Source: Streptomyces sp. TRM68416
Lineage (GTDB): Bacteria > Actinomycetota > Actinomycetes > Streptomycetales > Streptomycetaceae
Assembly: GCF_014596915.1 (NCBI RefSeq)
Contig: NZ_JACVWU010000004.1
Span: 186,001-250,000, forward strand
Reading direction: 5' to 3'
Length of the DNA: 64,000 bases
Shown: piece after piece, positions 52,456 to 60,780 of the stretch
Layout: every line of letters begins with the position of its first letter
Numbering within the stretch: the stretch's first letter is position 1
Notes under the pieces: generated by a model
What the model was told of the DNA's origin: nothing
The model's input: only the letters and a program-made list of their open reading frames with translations
Database searches by the model: none
Translations under genes and position numbers: made by a program

Positions 52456-52494
52456 CGCCCCCTTGCACGGCCGTGGTGGCCGTGCAAGGGGGCG
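52456..52494. terminator. Bidirectional terminator, 17-bp perfect stem
   Basis: CGCCCCCTTGCACGGCC (52456-52472), loop GTGGT, exact reverse complement (52478-52494), between the rightward HTH gene and the leftward late operon. Confidence 0.9.
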
Positions 52495-52503
52495 GGGGTG
52501 GGG

Positions 52504-52755
52504 TCAGGCTGCGTGTTCGGCGAGGTGGTCGTCGAACCGCTGCTTGAGCGCGCTCAGCTCCTGGGCGGTGTCGTCGACCTTCTGCTCGGTGCGGTGCACC
52601 GTGTCCTTGATCGAGCCGCCCCCGTTCGGCACGAGTTCCTTGACGGCCTCCGCGGTGAAGACGATACGGCGCAGTACCAGCCACACCCCGCGGGCCAGCG
52701 CCCCGAGAGCGAGCAGGGACCCGGCACCCACGCCGAACCATTCGAGCAGATCCAC
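52504..52755 (-). CDS. Small membrane protein with coiled coil
   Basis: 83 aa. One N-terminal helix (FGVGAGSLLALGALARGVWLVLRRIVF) and a coiled-coil tail (DTVHRTEQKVDDTAQELSALKQRFDDHLAE). Position after the endolysin and small-membrane genes fits a holin or spanin-like lysis protein, as in actinophages. Resembles DUF2746-type proteins. Confidence 0.75.
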   Translation of the reverse strand: MDLLEWFGVGAGSLLALGALARGVWLVLRRIVFTAEAVKELVPNGGGSIKDTVHRTEQKVDDTAQELSALKQRFDDHLAEHAA

Positions 52756-52762
52756 GGGCCGC

Positions 52763-52987
52763 TCACTCTCCTCTGTCGTCGGTGCGCAGCCAGGCGGGCA
52801 GCAGGGTCTGGACGCCCGGGACGGCCATCACACGGGCGAAGCCGCCCGCCACCGCGAGAGCGCCGGCCACCCACGGCAGGGCTTCCGGAATCCCGGAGGC
52901 GTCCACGACGGCCGGGAGCACCACGGCCACGCCGAGGGCGGTCTGGAGGATGGTGCGCAGGGTGCGCTTCGTCGAGTCCTTGAGCAT
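52763..52987 (-). CDS. Holin-like small membrane protein
   Basis: 74 aa. Two short hydrophobic helices (TILQTALGVAVVLPAVVDA; LPWVAGALAVAGGFARVMAV) with a charged N-terminus (MLKDSTKRTLR), and a C-terminal RTDDRGE tail. Start at 52987 (MLKDST); the frame continues upstream only by chance. Lies among three small membrane genes downstream of the endolysin. Confidence 0.75.
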   Translation of the reverse strand: MLKDSTKRTLRTILQTALGVAVVLPAVVDASGIPEALPWVAGALAVAGGFARVMAVPGVQTLLPAWLRTDDRGE

Positions 52988-53000
52988 GGGGGCCTCGCTG

Positions 53001-53156
53001 TCAGGTGTCGATGAGGATGAGGAAGGCGTGGCCGAGCCACGTAAGAACGGCAACGACCACACCCACGACCAGGGCGAGTTGGCCGTCGGCGGTCAGTGCC
53101 CAGGTGCCGCCGCCGGACAGGGCGGCGAGCACCAGGCCCAGGAGGAAGACGGGCAT
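53001..53156 (-). CDS. 51-aa two-helix membrane protein
   Basis: Reads MPVFLLGLVLAALSGGGTWA, LTADGQ, LALVVGVVVAVLTWLGHAFL, ILIDT, with stop at 53001-53003. Two hydrophobic segments with a short TADGQ turn. 13 bp separate it from the 74-aa gene and 3 bp from the endolysin, so it fits the operon spacing. Holin candidate. Seen by translation; unknown function. Confidence 0.7.
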   Translation of the reverse strand: MPVFLLGLVLAALSGGGTWALTADGQLALVVGVVVAVLTWLGHAFLILIDT

Positions 53157-53159
53157 GGT

Positions 53160-54005
53160 TCAGTCCCCCGTCAGCTTGTCGCCGAGTTCGGCGAGCGCCG
53201 CGCGGGCGCCGGCTTCGGCGGCGGTCTGGATCTCGGCCGCGGTCAGCCCTCCGCCGGCGGCGAGCGCGGTCACCGCGGAGGAGAGGGCGCCGAGCTGCGC
53301 GGCCATCGCGGCGGTGGTCTTGTCAATGCGGCGGATGCGGGTGGTGTTGTCCTTGACGTGCGTGCCGAGCGACCAGTAGTGGCCAGGGTGGTCCGGATCC
53401 GGGTTGTAGTCGGCGGCGTCCTTGGGCGCCCTCCAGATGCCGTCCTTGCTGGCGAGCAGCTTGATGTCGTCGACGGTGAGAGCCACGGGGTCCTCCTCGG
53501 GGGTGGGGCGTGGGGCGCCGTTCTGCACCCACGCGTACAGGGCGGGGCCGGGGCAGGCGGTCGCATAGCCGTCCCGGTGGCCCTTGATGTCGGTTCCGGC
53601 GCCGTGCTTGCGCAGCAGCTCGATCCCGTCGCGGATTGCGTGCAGCATCTCGGGGGTCGGCTCGGTCAGGCCCTCGTCGCCGATCAGGCCGAGGATCGCG
53701 TAGTGGGCGCGGTTCAGTTCGGCGTTGCCGTTGGCGCCGGTGCGGCGGCCGAGGCCGCGGCCCTCCAGCAGGTAGCCGTGCGGGCAGGCGCCGTAGTTGT
53801 AGGCGATGTCGGAGTAGTTCTCCACCTTGTTCGCCAGGTGCGACTTGCGGATCGCCTTCCACTCGGCGATGCACGCGTCGTGGTCGGCGAGCAGCCGCGT
53901 GGAGACAGCCGTGCCTTCGTAGTGGACCTTCACGCCCCGGGTGGTGGCCTGCAGCGGGGCGGCCGAGGCAGGCCAGCCCAGTTGCGCGCGCGTGACGAGC
54001 TGCAT
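53160..54005 (-). CDS. N-acetylmuramoyl-L-alanine amidase endolysin
   Basis: 281 aa. Amidase_2/PGRP domain in residues 1-160 with zinc ligands His28 (VHYEG), His143 (KGHRDG) and Cys151 (TACPG), and Tyr69 in YSDIAYNYG. The C-terminal 120 residues have a segment with HYWSLGTHVKDNTTRI and a helical tail; unknown wall-binding or oligomer part. ATG 54005 overlaps the stop of the 76-aa gene (TGATG). Releases phage by cutting peptide from glycan. Confidence 0.93.
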   Translation of the reverse strand: MQLVTRAQLGWPASAAPLQATTRGVKVHYEGTAVSTRLLADHDACIAEWKAIRKSHLANKVENYSDIAYNYGACPHGYLLEGRGLGRRTGANGNAELNRAHYAILGLIGDEGLTEPTPEMLHAIRDGIELLRKHGAGTDIKGHRDGYATACPGPALYAWVQNGAPRPTPEEDPVALTVDDIKLLASKDGIWRAPKDAADYNPDPDHPGHYWSLGTHVKDNTTRIRRIDKTTAAMAAQLGALSSAVTALAAGGGLTAAEIQTAAEAGARAALAELGDKLTGD

Positions 54006-54235
54006 CAGCTCGTCTCCTTCGGCGTCTTGTCCAGTGCGGCCCGCACCGCCGCGTCCTTGGCCTCCAGCAGCTTGCGGAGCGCGACCGTCAGCTCCGGCCC
54101 TTCGAGGTAGTCCTCCTCGAGGAGCGCCCATGCGAGGGCATGGAAGCGGCTGGAGACACCGCGCAGCAGAGGCGGCAGGTGGGTGTACTCGAAGTAGCGG
54201 AGGATGCCGCTCACGCTGGGATGGGGCATTGACAT
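54005..54235 (-). CDS. Conserved small phage protein
   Basis: 76 aa. HPSVSGILRYFEYTHLPPLL, FHALAWALLE and LTVALRKLLEAKDAAVRAAL. This helical protein is common in actinophages between tail and lysis genes; function unknown. GGAGG upstream of ATG 54235. Confidence 0.8.
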   Translation of the reverse strand: MSMPHPSVSGILRYFEYTHLPPLLRGVSSRFHALAWALLEEDYLEGPELTVALRKLLEAKDAAVRAALDKTPKETS

Positions 54236-54300
54236 GGGGGCCTCCAGGGCATGAGAACGGCCCCGGCCAGCGGCGCGGGGCGGGCGGGCAGCGGGGCGGG

Positions 54301-54804
54301 TCAGGGTTCGAGGCGCAGGTAGCGGGCGTAGGTGGTGGCGGCGAGGGTGGTGGCGTTGGCGTTGCTGGTGTCCTGTGCGAAGCGGAGGGTGAGTTCACCG
54401 GAGCCGGTGACGGTGAGTTCCTCACGCATCGCGTTCGGGGACTGGGAGGTGAAGTGCTGCACGTTGCGGTCGGTGGTCATGCTGCTGCGGTGCATCTGCA
54501 GGGCCGTGGAGGTGAGCACGTCGCCGGTGGTGGCCTGGCCGTGGCCCCATACCCAGCGCCCGTCGGCGTCGGAGACGCTGCCCGCGGAGACGTTCCAGTC
54601 CCATTTGATGCCGCCGCCGAGGGATGTGTAGTGCAGGAACAGCTTGATCGAGGTGAGGCCCTCGACGGGGATGACGATCGCGCTGTCGATGAGGGTGGTG
54701 GAGCTGACGACCGGCTGGGCTGCGCCTTGTGAGACGCGGTGCCACTGGATGTTCATGAGGTCGTCGGGGTAGAGGATCTGCCCGGCGTAGAACGGCAGCG
54801 CCAT
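54301..54804 (-). CDS. Phage minor tail-associated protein
   Basis: 167 aa, not recognised. Sequence AGQILYPDDLMNIQ at the N-terminus and a beta-rich rest (IVIPVEGLTSIKLFLHYTSLGG, TLRFAQDTSNANATTLAATTYARYLRLEP) resembles short tail fibre or receptor-binding accessory proteins. Located between PhoD-like and endolysin genes. Confidence 0.65.
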   Translation of the reverse strand: MALPFYAGQILYPDDLMNIQWHRVSQGAAQPVVSSTTLIDSAIVIPVEGLTSIKLFLHYTSLGGGIKWDWNVSAGSVSDADGRWVWGHGQATTGDVLTSTALQMHRSSMTTDRNVQHFTSQSPNAMREELTVTGSGELTLRFAQDTSNANATTLAATTYARYLRLEP

Positions 54805-54813
54805 CGAGGTCTC

Positions 54814-56106
54814 CTATAGGGCGAGGACGTGGGAGGCGGGGCCCGCGGGCACGCGGGTGGTGCCGCCGGTGACGGCGTAGGTCCAGCCCAGGGGCTTGGT
54901 GCCGCGCCAGGCGGTGGCGGTCAGGGTGATGGCGGTGCCGGTGTCGTGGACGGTGACGGTGCCGTACTGGCCGCGGGCCGGCCACATGCCGCCGTCGTAC
55001 TGGGTGGTGTAGCTGCCGGGGGTGGCGTCCAGGGAGGCGCACACCATGTTGGGGAAGCCTCCGTAGGCCTCGCCTCCGGAGCCTGCACGGCCGGAGTCGA
55101 TGGCGTTGACGTGCTTGTCGGCGGAGACCATGACCATGCGGTTCAGCCAGCCGTGCCCGTCGAGCATGGCGATGATGTCGGCCTGCTCGTCGGGGTACCC
55201 GCCCCACGTGTCGGAGCTGGGGCCGAGCCAGGGGTTGGGCATCAGCCACACCAGGGCGGCCGCCGTCGAGGAGCCGAGGAGGGTGTCGAGCCAGGCGAGT
55301 TGCGGGGCGCCGAGGAGCGTGGAGCCGGCCACCCGGTCCGAGCGGGAGTCCGAGGCGACGAACAGCACCCTGCCGATCTCGAACGAGTGGTAGATCGGGT
55401 TGTCCCCGGCCCCGGCGGGCAGCGGGTAGGAGGGGACGCGTTCGCGGTAGACGGTGCGCGCGTTCGCGCGGCCCGGGGCCGTGCTGTCGCTGTTGTTGGG
55501 GCCGTAGTCGTGGTCGTCCCACACGTACACCCAGGGCACTTCGCGGTAGAGCGCGGCCTGGTTCGGCTGGCCGTAGATGTCGTCCCACATGGTGCGGTAC
55601 TGGGTGGCTGTCGCGGCGGCGGACAGGCCGTGGTTGCCGGAGCCGAGGTCGTAGTAGCAGATGTCCCCGATGTGGCAGAAGCGCCGCCAGCCCTCCGCGA
55701 GCGCGCGGGTGCGGATCGTGTCGTGGACGGGGTGGTTGGACAGCCGGGAGGGCGCGGACCCGGTGACGCCCGGGTACATGGGCGTCAGGCCTGCGTCCCC
55801 GCCCACACCGACGGTGAAACTGGCGGGCTGGCCGAGGGGCGGGTCGGTGAGGAACTGCCCGGTGACCGAGGCGTCGATGACGCCGTTGTCCTCGACCTGC
55901 CAGTAGTAGCGGGTGTCCGCCGTCAGGCCGGTCACGTCGACCACGGCGGTGCCGGTGGCGGTGACCGGCGTGGACGCGGTGTAGGCGGGGCTGGTCATGG
56001 CGGGGCTGGTGGACACGGCGATGCGGACCGGGCCGGTGGTCACCCGCACCGCGCACCGGGCGCTGGTGTCGGTGACCGCGCCGGCGCTCATCCAGATCAT
56101 GCTCAT
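54814..56106 (-). CDS. PhoD-like phosphatase in tail operon
   Basis: 430 aa. An N-terminal Fn3/Ig-like PhoD_N domain (SARCAVRVTTGPVRIAVS ... LTADTRYYWQVED) precedes the PhoD catalytic core. Metal-binding positions visible: GGDAG (Asp104), GDICYYD (Asp148), WDDHDYG (Asp197-Asp200), ASDSRSD (253-257) and VSADKHVNA (332 His). No signal peptide, which fits a virion protein instead of a secreted one. PhoD enzymes hydrolyse phosphodiesters, including teichoic acids. Its ATG overlaps the tail-tip gene stop. Confidence 0.85.
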   Translation of the reverse strand: MSMIWMSAGAVTDTSARCAVRVTTGPVRIAVSTSPAMTSPAYTASTPVTATGTAVVDVTGLTADTRYYWQVEDNGVIDASVTGQFLTDPPLGQPASFTVGVGGDAGLTPMYPGVTGSAPSRLSNHPVHDTIRTRALAEGWRRFCHIGDICYYDLGSGNHGLSAAATATQYRTMWDDIYGQPNQAALYREVPWVYVWDDHDYGPNNSDSTAPGRANARTVYRERVPSYPLPAGAGDNPIYHSFEIGRVLFVASDSRSDRVAGSTLLGAPQLAWLDTLLGSSTAAALVWLMPNPWLGPSSDTWGGYPDEQADIIAMLDGHGWLNRMVMVSADKHVNAIDSGRAGSGGEAYGGFPNMVCASLDATPGSYTTQYDGGMWPARGQYGTVTVHDTGTAITLTATAWRGTKPLGWTYAVTGGTTRVPAGPASHVLAL

Positions 56107-58874
56107 CCGCCCACCGCCCGCCGCGCGTACTGCACCCGGGTACCGGCCGCATGGCTCTTGGTGACGCCATTGAGGGACCGGTTGACGGTGAACGTCTGCG
56201 GGGATGTGGAGCCGGTGATGGCGGTCACCTCGACTACCTCCCCTCCGAGCCGGGCGGCGAGCGGGAACATGGCCGCGTGGTCGGTCGAGTTGATCCACGG
56301 CTGCCGTCCGGTGTCGGTGGCGATCAGCAGCTCGGTATCCGTCTCTCCGGCGGGGGCGGCGAGTTCGGAGCCCTTGGTGTGCAGGCGGCCGCGGACCCGG
56401 TCGCCGAGGACGAACGTCTCCCAGGGGGAGGCGGGCACGCACACGAACGTGACCGGCCAGCCGTTGGAGTTGGCGGCGTCGGAGATTCCCACCACGAGGA
56501 GGTCGACGTCGTCGACGGAGTAGTCCGGGTCGAGGTTCGTGATGCGGATCTTGTCGCCGATGTCGGTGCGCAGGATCGCGTCGATGAGCTGGTGGACGCG
56601 GTCGCCTGCGAGGTTGAGGGTGATGGCCGGGTAGCGCATCTCGTCGACCGTGGCGACGTGCACCCGCCAGGACGCATGGTCGGGCAGGACGTCGTCGGAG
56701 GACAGCGACAGGTCCACGCTGGTGGTCTTGCGGCCGATGCCGTCCGGCGGATCCTGCACCGACTGCGGGCCCTCGGTGAGCTCGTAGGTGTATTCCGAGC
56801 CGTCGATGCGCTTGGCGGTCAGCACGTTGAACGGTGCCTTGTCGTCGTCGCGGGGGCGGATCGCGTCGAACAGGCCGGCCGAGAAGTCGAGCACCAGCGT
56901 GGGTTCTTGGTTGGTCAGCGAGGACGCCGACCGGTACGCCAGCTCGGGGGCGTCGCGGCGTTCGAACAGGATGCCCATGTCGGTGCGCTCGATCTCGGCA
57001 AGCAATGCCAGGAACGCGGCCGACTTCTGCACGCCGAGGCGCGGCTGGCGCAGGCCGTCCATGGCGACCGACAGCGGCACGCCCTCCTCGGCGGCCAGCC
57101 GCAGCAGCCGGTCGCGGGCCTTCTCCCCGTTCCAGCCGATGTTCGCGTTCCCCGAGTTGGCGTAGGCGGCGAGCGCGTTGGCGACGGCGAGGTGCCCCAT
57201 GACGGTGCCGCCCAGGTCGCCGACGATCGAGCCCAGGGTGAGGGTGGTGCAGCGGCCGATGGACGTTCCCGCGAAGGTGTCGGTGTGGGAGACGCCGGGG
57301 ACGGTGTCGTCGACGGTGAGACCGGGCTCGAAGCGGTTGGTGATGCACCTGATGGTGACGGTGCCCCCGCTGACCGACAGCTCCAGCACGACCGCCACGG
57401 TGCGACCGTTGACGTCGAAGGCGACCGTGTTGTCACTCAGGGTGGCGCCGTCGTCGTCGAACGCGGCGAACCGCAGGTCTCCGCCCGGGGTGATCCAGAT
57501 GTCGACCTGGTGGGCGGTGCCGGTCAGGTAGGCGCGCAGCAGATGCACGGTCGCCGTCACCCCGCCCGCAGGCGCGGCGAGGAGGAACCGGAAGGCGCAC
57601 TCGCCGGTGTCGGTGTAGGCGGGCACGGTGAAGTCCAGGCGGCCGATGGCGAACGTCGGCAGCGCATCGGAGGCGAGCCAGGCCGCCGAGTTCGCGGCCA
57701 TGGACACCTTGCCGCGGACGGTGCCTGCGGGGCCGTTGGGCAGGCCGCTGGCCACGCGGAGGGCGGCGGAGGAGTCCTCGCAACTCCAGTAGCCGACGAT
57801 GTTCTGCCGGGTGGGGCTGGACAGCTCGCGGAACAGCGGGGAGCGCAGCTTCTTCGTCCCCGACGACAGGCGGCGGGTGATGCCGGCGGGGGCGATGGCC
57901 AGGGTGCGCAGGCTGCCGGACTTGTCGCGCTCGGGCGTCCAGTCGGGCACCTCGCCGTGCAGACGCACATGCCGGTTGCTGAACGTTGTCTCGTGCGCCG
58001 TCCAGGTCAGGCCGGCCGCGTCCTGGAAGCTGCTGGCGCCGACGGAGGCGCGGGCGGTGTCGACGTCGAGCAGGACGGGCCCGTTGATGCCGTCGCGCAG
58101 CTGCAGCCGGTACAGGCGCCCGGCCACACCGGGGTTGGTCGAGGTGGGCCGGGCGCCGAACGCCACGGGGATCGGCGGGTTGTGGATGCTGGTGGGCACA
58201 CTCGCCAGCAGCGGCTCACCCAGCAGCCGCCAGGCCGAGTCGTCGGTGGCGCCCGCGTCCAGGCCGGTGTAGAAGCGGGCCTCCAGTACGCCGTCGGCGT
58301 TGGCCACGTCCAGGGTGACGCGCACGGCCAGGCGCTGCCCGTTGTGCGCGGGCAGGCGCGCGCCCGGGGTGGCGAACAGCTGGGTGGTGCCGTCGTCGCT
58401 CCACAGCAGGGTGGGCGCCCCGGCCGAGGTGATCTGCAGGGACCAGCCGCGCTGGTTGGTGCTGTGGTCGTACCGGTTGGCGATGTTCGTGGAGACCCCG
58501 GTGTCCCACACATCGGGCGCGATCTCGGCGCGCAGGTCCAGGTCCCCGGCGAGGTCGAAGGCGGCCGAGGACGGGGTGGACAGGTAGGAGGAGACGGCGC
58601 CGGTGGTCTCCGCCCACACCGACCCGGCGTCGTAGCCGTAGCGGATCGGCGTGAACAGGCCGACCTCCCCGAACAGGGGGCTGCCCGGGTTGCGGCGGGA
58701 GAACATGCTGTTGGTGTTCAGCAGGGTCATCGTGCCCGCGCTGGGGCCGGCGGAGTCCCGCTCGCCGCTGCGCCCGCGGGTGGCGGTGAACCCGGCCGGC
58801 TCGCGCATGCTGAGCGGGTTCCAGGTGCCGGCGTAGTGCAGCTCGGCCCACATCGGCGGCGGAAGACTCGGCAT
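56103..58874 (-). CDS. Large tail-tip/minor tail protein
   Basis: 923 aa. N-terminal 70 residues are specific; then LamG/concanavalin-like folds (ARFYTGLDAGATDDSAWRLLG, VGYWSCEDSSAALRVASGLP, TVHLLRAYLTG). The C-terminal 300 residues (RDRLLRLAAEEGVPLSV, FERRDAPELAYRSASSL) resemble tail baseplate-hub sequences. Follows the tape measure, as for a distal tail or receptor-facing protein. No catalytic motif. Confidence 0.8.
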   Translation of the reverse strand: MPSLPPPMWAELHYAGTWNPLSMREPAGFTATRGRSGERDSAGPSAGTMTLLNTNSMFSRRNPGSPLFGEVGLFTPIRYGYDAGSVWAETTGAVSSYLSTPSSAAFDLAGDLDLRAEIAPDVWDTGVSTNIANRYDHSTNQRGWSLQITSAGAPTLLWSDDGTTQLFATPGARLPAHNGQRLAVRVTLDVANADGVLEARFYTGLDAGATDDSAWRLLGEPLLASVPTSIHNPPIPVAFGARPTSTNPGVAGRLYRLQLRDGINGPVLLDVDTARASVGASSFQDAAGLTWTAHETTFSNRHVRLHGEVPDWTPERDKSGSLRTLAIAPAGITRRLSSGTKKLRSPLFRELSSPTRQNIVGYWSCEDSSAALRVASGLPNGPAGTVRGKVSMAANSAAWLASDALPTFAIGRLDFTVPAYTDTGECAFRFLLAAPAGGVTATVHLLRAYLTGTAHQVDIWITPGGDLRFAAFDDDGATLSDNTVAFDVNGRTVAVVLELSVSGGTVTIRCITNRFEPGLTVDDTVPGVSHTDTFAGTSIGRCTTLTLGSIVGDLGGTVMGHLAVANALAAYANSGNANIGWNGEKARDRLLRLAAEEGVPLSVAMDGLRQPRLGVQKSAAFLALLAEIERTDMGILFERRDAPELAYRSASSLTNQEPTLVLDFSAGLFDAIRPRDDDKAPFNVLTAKRIDGSEYTYELTEGPQSVQDPPDGIGRKTTSVDLSLSSDDVLPDHASWRVHVATVDEMRYPAITLNLAGDRVHQLIDAILRTDIGDKIRITNLDPDYSVDDVDLLVVGISDAANSNGWPVTFVCVPASPWETFVLGDRVRGRLHTKGSELAAPAGETDTELLIATDTGRQPWINSTDHAAMFPLAARLGGEVVEVTAITGSTSPQTFTVNRSLNGVTKSHAAGTRVQYARRAVGG

Positions 58875-58881
58875 GGCTGGC

Positions 58882-60780
58882 TCACCCTTCGTTGAGGTTC
58901 GTGACGTCTCCGTCGAAGTCGATGCGGATGCGCTCCTTGAGCCAGTCCAGGAACGGATCGTGGCCGTCGAGGCGGACCGTCATCACCGCGGGGCCGGCCA
59001 TCGCGGCGGCCGGCACCGCCGAGCGGGTGGACAGCAGCCGGTCCAGCGCGGACAGCGGCATGACAGCCTCGTCCTCGCCGCCCTCACCGATCATCGCGAG
59101 GGTCGGGCGGGTGACGATGCCGCCCTCGGCGAGGAACGGAATGTCCGGCGTGTGCAGCGTGAACGAGGGGACGTCCACGCCCATGAAGCTGCCGCCGCCG
59201 ATCGTGAACGACAGCCCGTTCCAGGCGCCGATCACACTGTTCAGGGCGCTGCGGAAACCGGACGGGATGGCGCTGAACATGCCGGACACCGCCTGCGAGA
59301 CACGGCCCGGCAGGCCGCGCAGCCAGGCCACCAGCTCCAGCGCCTTGGCGATCGCCCAGTCCTTGGCCTGCCCGAACCAGCCGCCGATCCGGCCGGGCAG
59401 GGCGGCCATCCAGCCGACCGCGGCGAGGATGCCGTTCACGGCGCCCTCGATACCGGCACGCACCGCCGCCCACACCCCGAGCACGATCTCGCGGAACGTC
59501 TCCGACTTCTGCCACAGCGCGACGATCCACACGATCAGCGCGACGATCAGCAGCACCACGATCGTGATCGGGTTCGCCAACAGCGCCGAGTTCATCGCCC
59601 ACTGCGCGATCGCGGCGACGGCCAGGGCCGCGGCCAGCGCGAGCACGACGGGGATCAGGATCTGCAGCAGCCCGGGATGCTCCTTGAGCAGCTCCGAGAC
59701 GAAGCTGAGGACGGGCAGCAGCATCTCGCCCAGCGTCATGGACACCGTCCGCATGATCGAGTCGAACTGCTGGGCCGGGGAGTTCTCCAGCGCCGCGTTC
59801 GCCTCCGCGGCGGCTCCCGTGACGTTGTCCAGGCCGGTCCCCGCCAGCGCGGTCGCCGGGTCCATCGCCAGCAGCGCGGACGTGGCCTCGCCGGCCATGT
59901 CACCGAACAGGGCCACCCCGAGCTCGGCCTGCTTGGCCGGGTCCTTCACCCCGCGCAGCGCTTTCAGGGTCAGCCCGAGGGCGTCGGCGGCGGGCTTGCC
60001 GCCCTTGTGGATGTCCGCCAGCATGTCGCCGGCGTCCAGCTTCAGCGCCTTGAAGGCCTCCGCGGCGCGGTCGCTCTCCTCGGTAGTGATCCGGGCGAAC
60101 TCGTGCAGCACGTCGCCGGCCTGGTCGATGTCCCTGCCGCCCGCAGCCACGAACTGCGACATCAGCCCGAAGCTGGTCTGCGCGTCCAGGCCGATCTGCT
60201 TGAAGTGCTTGCCGTACTCGGCGACCACCGCGGGGATGTCGCCGCGCATCGCCTCGGGGAACTCCCGCGCGGCGACCGTCATCACGTCGAAGGCCTCCGT
60301 GGCGTCGTCCGCCAGGCCCTGCTTGACGAGCTGCCCGGCCGCCTTCGCGGACTCCCCGACATCGACCTGCAGCCGGTCCGCCAGGCGCAGCGCGCTTTTG
60401 GACATCTCCTGCAGCTCGGCGTCGGCGAAGTCGCCCAGCTCGCCGAAGGAGGACGTCACCGCGCCGACGGCGTCCCCGACCTCGCCGAGGGACTGCCCCC
60501 ACCCCTGGGCGAACACGTCCCCCGCCATCTGACCGGCCCGCGCCGCCTCGTCGGCGGTCAGCCCGAGCTGGTCCTGTAGCTGGGTCTCCACCGAGCTGAT
60601 GTCCATCGCGGACTGAAGGCCCGCCACGAACGCTGCCCCGAGCCCGACCGCGGCGATCCCGCCCGCCGCAGACAGCCCCGTCAGCCGGTTCTCGATACCG
60701 GCCGCACCGCGGTCGATCTCCCCCTCGGCCTCCGACATATCGACGCCGAGCCGCACCAGAAGCTCATCCAGAACCGCCAT
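58882..60780 (-). CDS. Tail tape measure protein
   Basis: 632 aa, short for a siphovirus. N-terminal coiled-coil-like region (DMSEAEGEIDRGAAGIENRL), TP901-type segment (ALRLADRLQVDVGESAKAAGQLVKQGLADDATEAFDVM), two membrane helices (LLQILIPVVLALAAALAVAA; ITIVVLLIVALIVWIVALW), and a C-terminal GGIVTRPTLAMIGEGGEDEAVMPL motif typical of tape measures. Overlaps the GT chaperone end by 17 bp. Tail length scales with this gene. Start ATG 60780. Confidence 0.92.
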   Translation of the reverse strand: MAVLDELLVRLGVDMSEAEGEIDRGAAGIENRLTGLSAAGGIAAVGLGAAFVAGLQSAMDISSVETQLQDQLGLTADEAARAGQMAGDVFAQGWGQSLGEVGDAVGAVTSSFGELGDFADAELQEMSKSALRLADRLQVDVGESAKAAGQLVKQGLADDATEAFDVMTVAAREFPEAMRGDIPAVVAEYGKHFKQIGLDAQTSFGLMSQFVAAGGRDIDQAGDVLHEFARITTEESDRAAEAFKALKLDAGDMLADIHKGGKPAADALGLTLKALRGVKDPAKQAELGVALFGDMAGEATSALLAMDPATALAGTGLDNVTGAAAEANAALENSPAQQFDSIMRTVSMTLGEMLLPVLSFVSELLKEHPGLLQILIPVVLALAAALAVAAIAQWAMNSALLANPITIVVLLIVALIVWIVALWQKSETFREIVLGVWAAVRAGIEGAVNGILAAVGWMAALPGRIGGWFGQAKDWAIAKALELVAWLRGLPGRVSQAVSGMFSAIPSGFRSALNSVIGAWNGLSFTIGGGSFMGVDVPSFTLHTPDIPFLAEGGIVTRPTLAMIGEGGEDEAVMPLSALDRLLSTRSAVPAAAMAGPAVMTVRLDGHDPFLDWLKERIRIDFDGDVTNLNEG

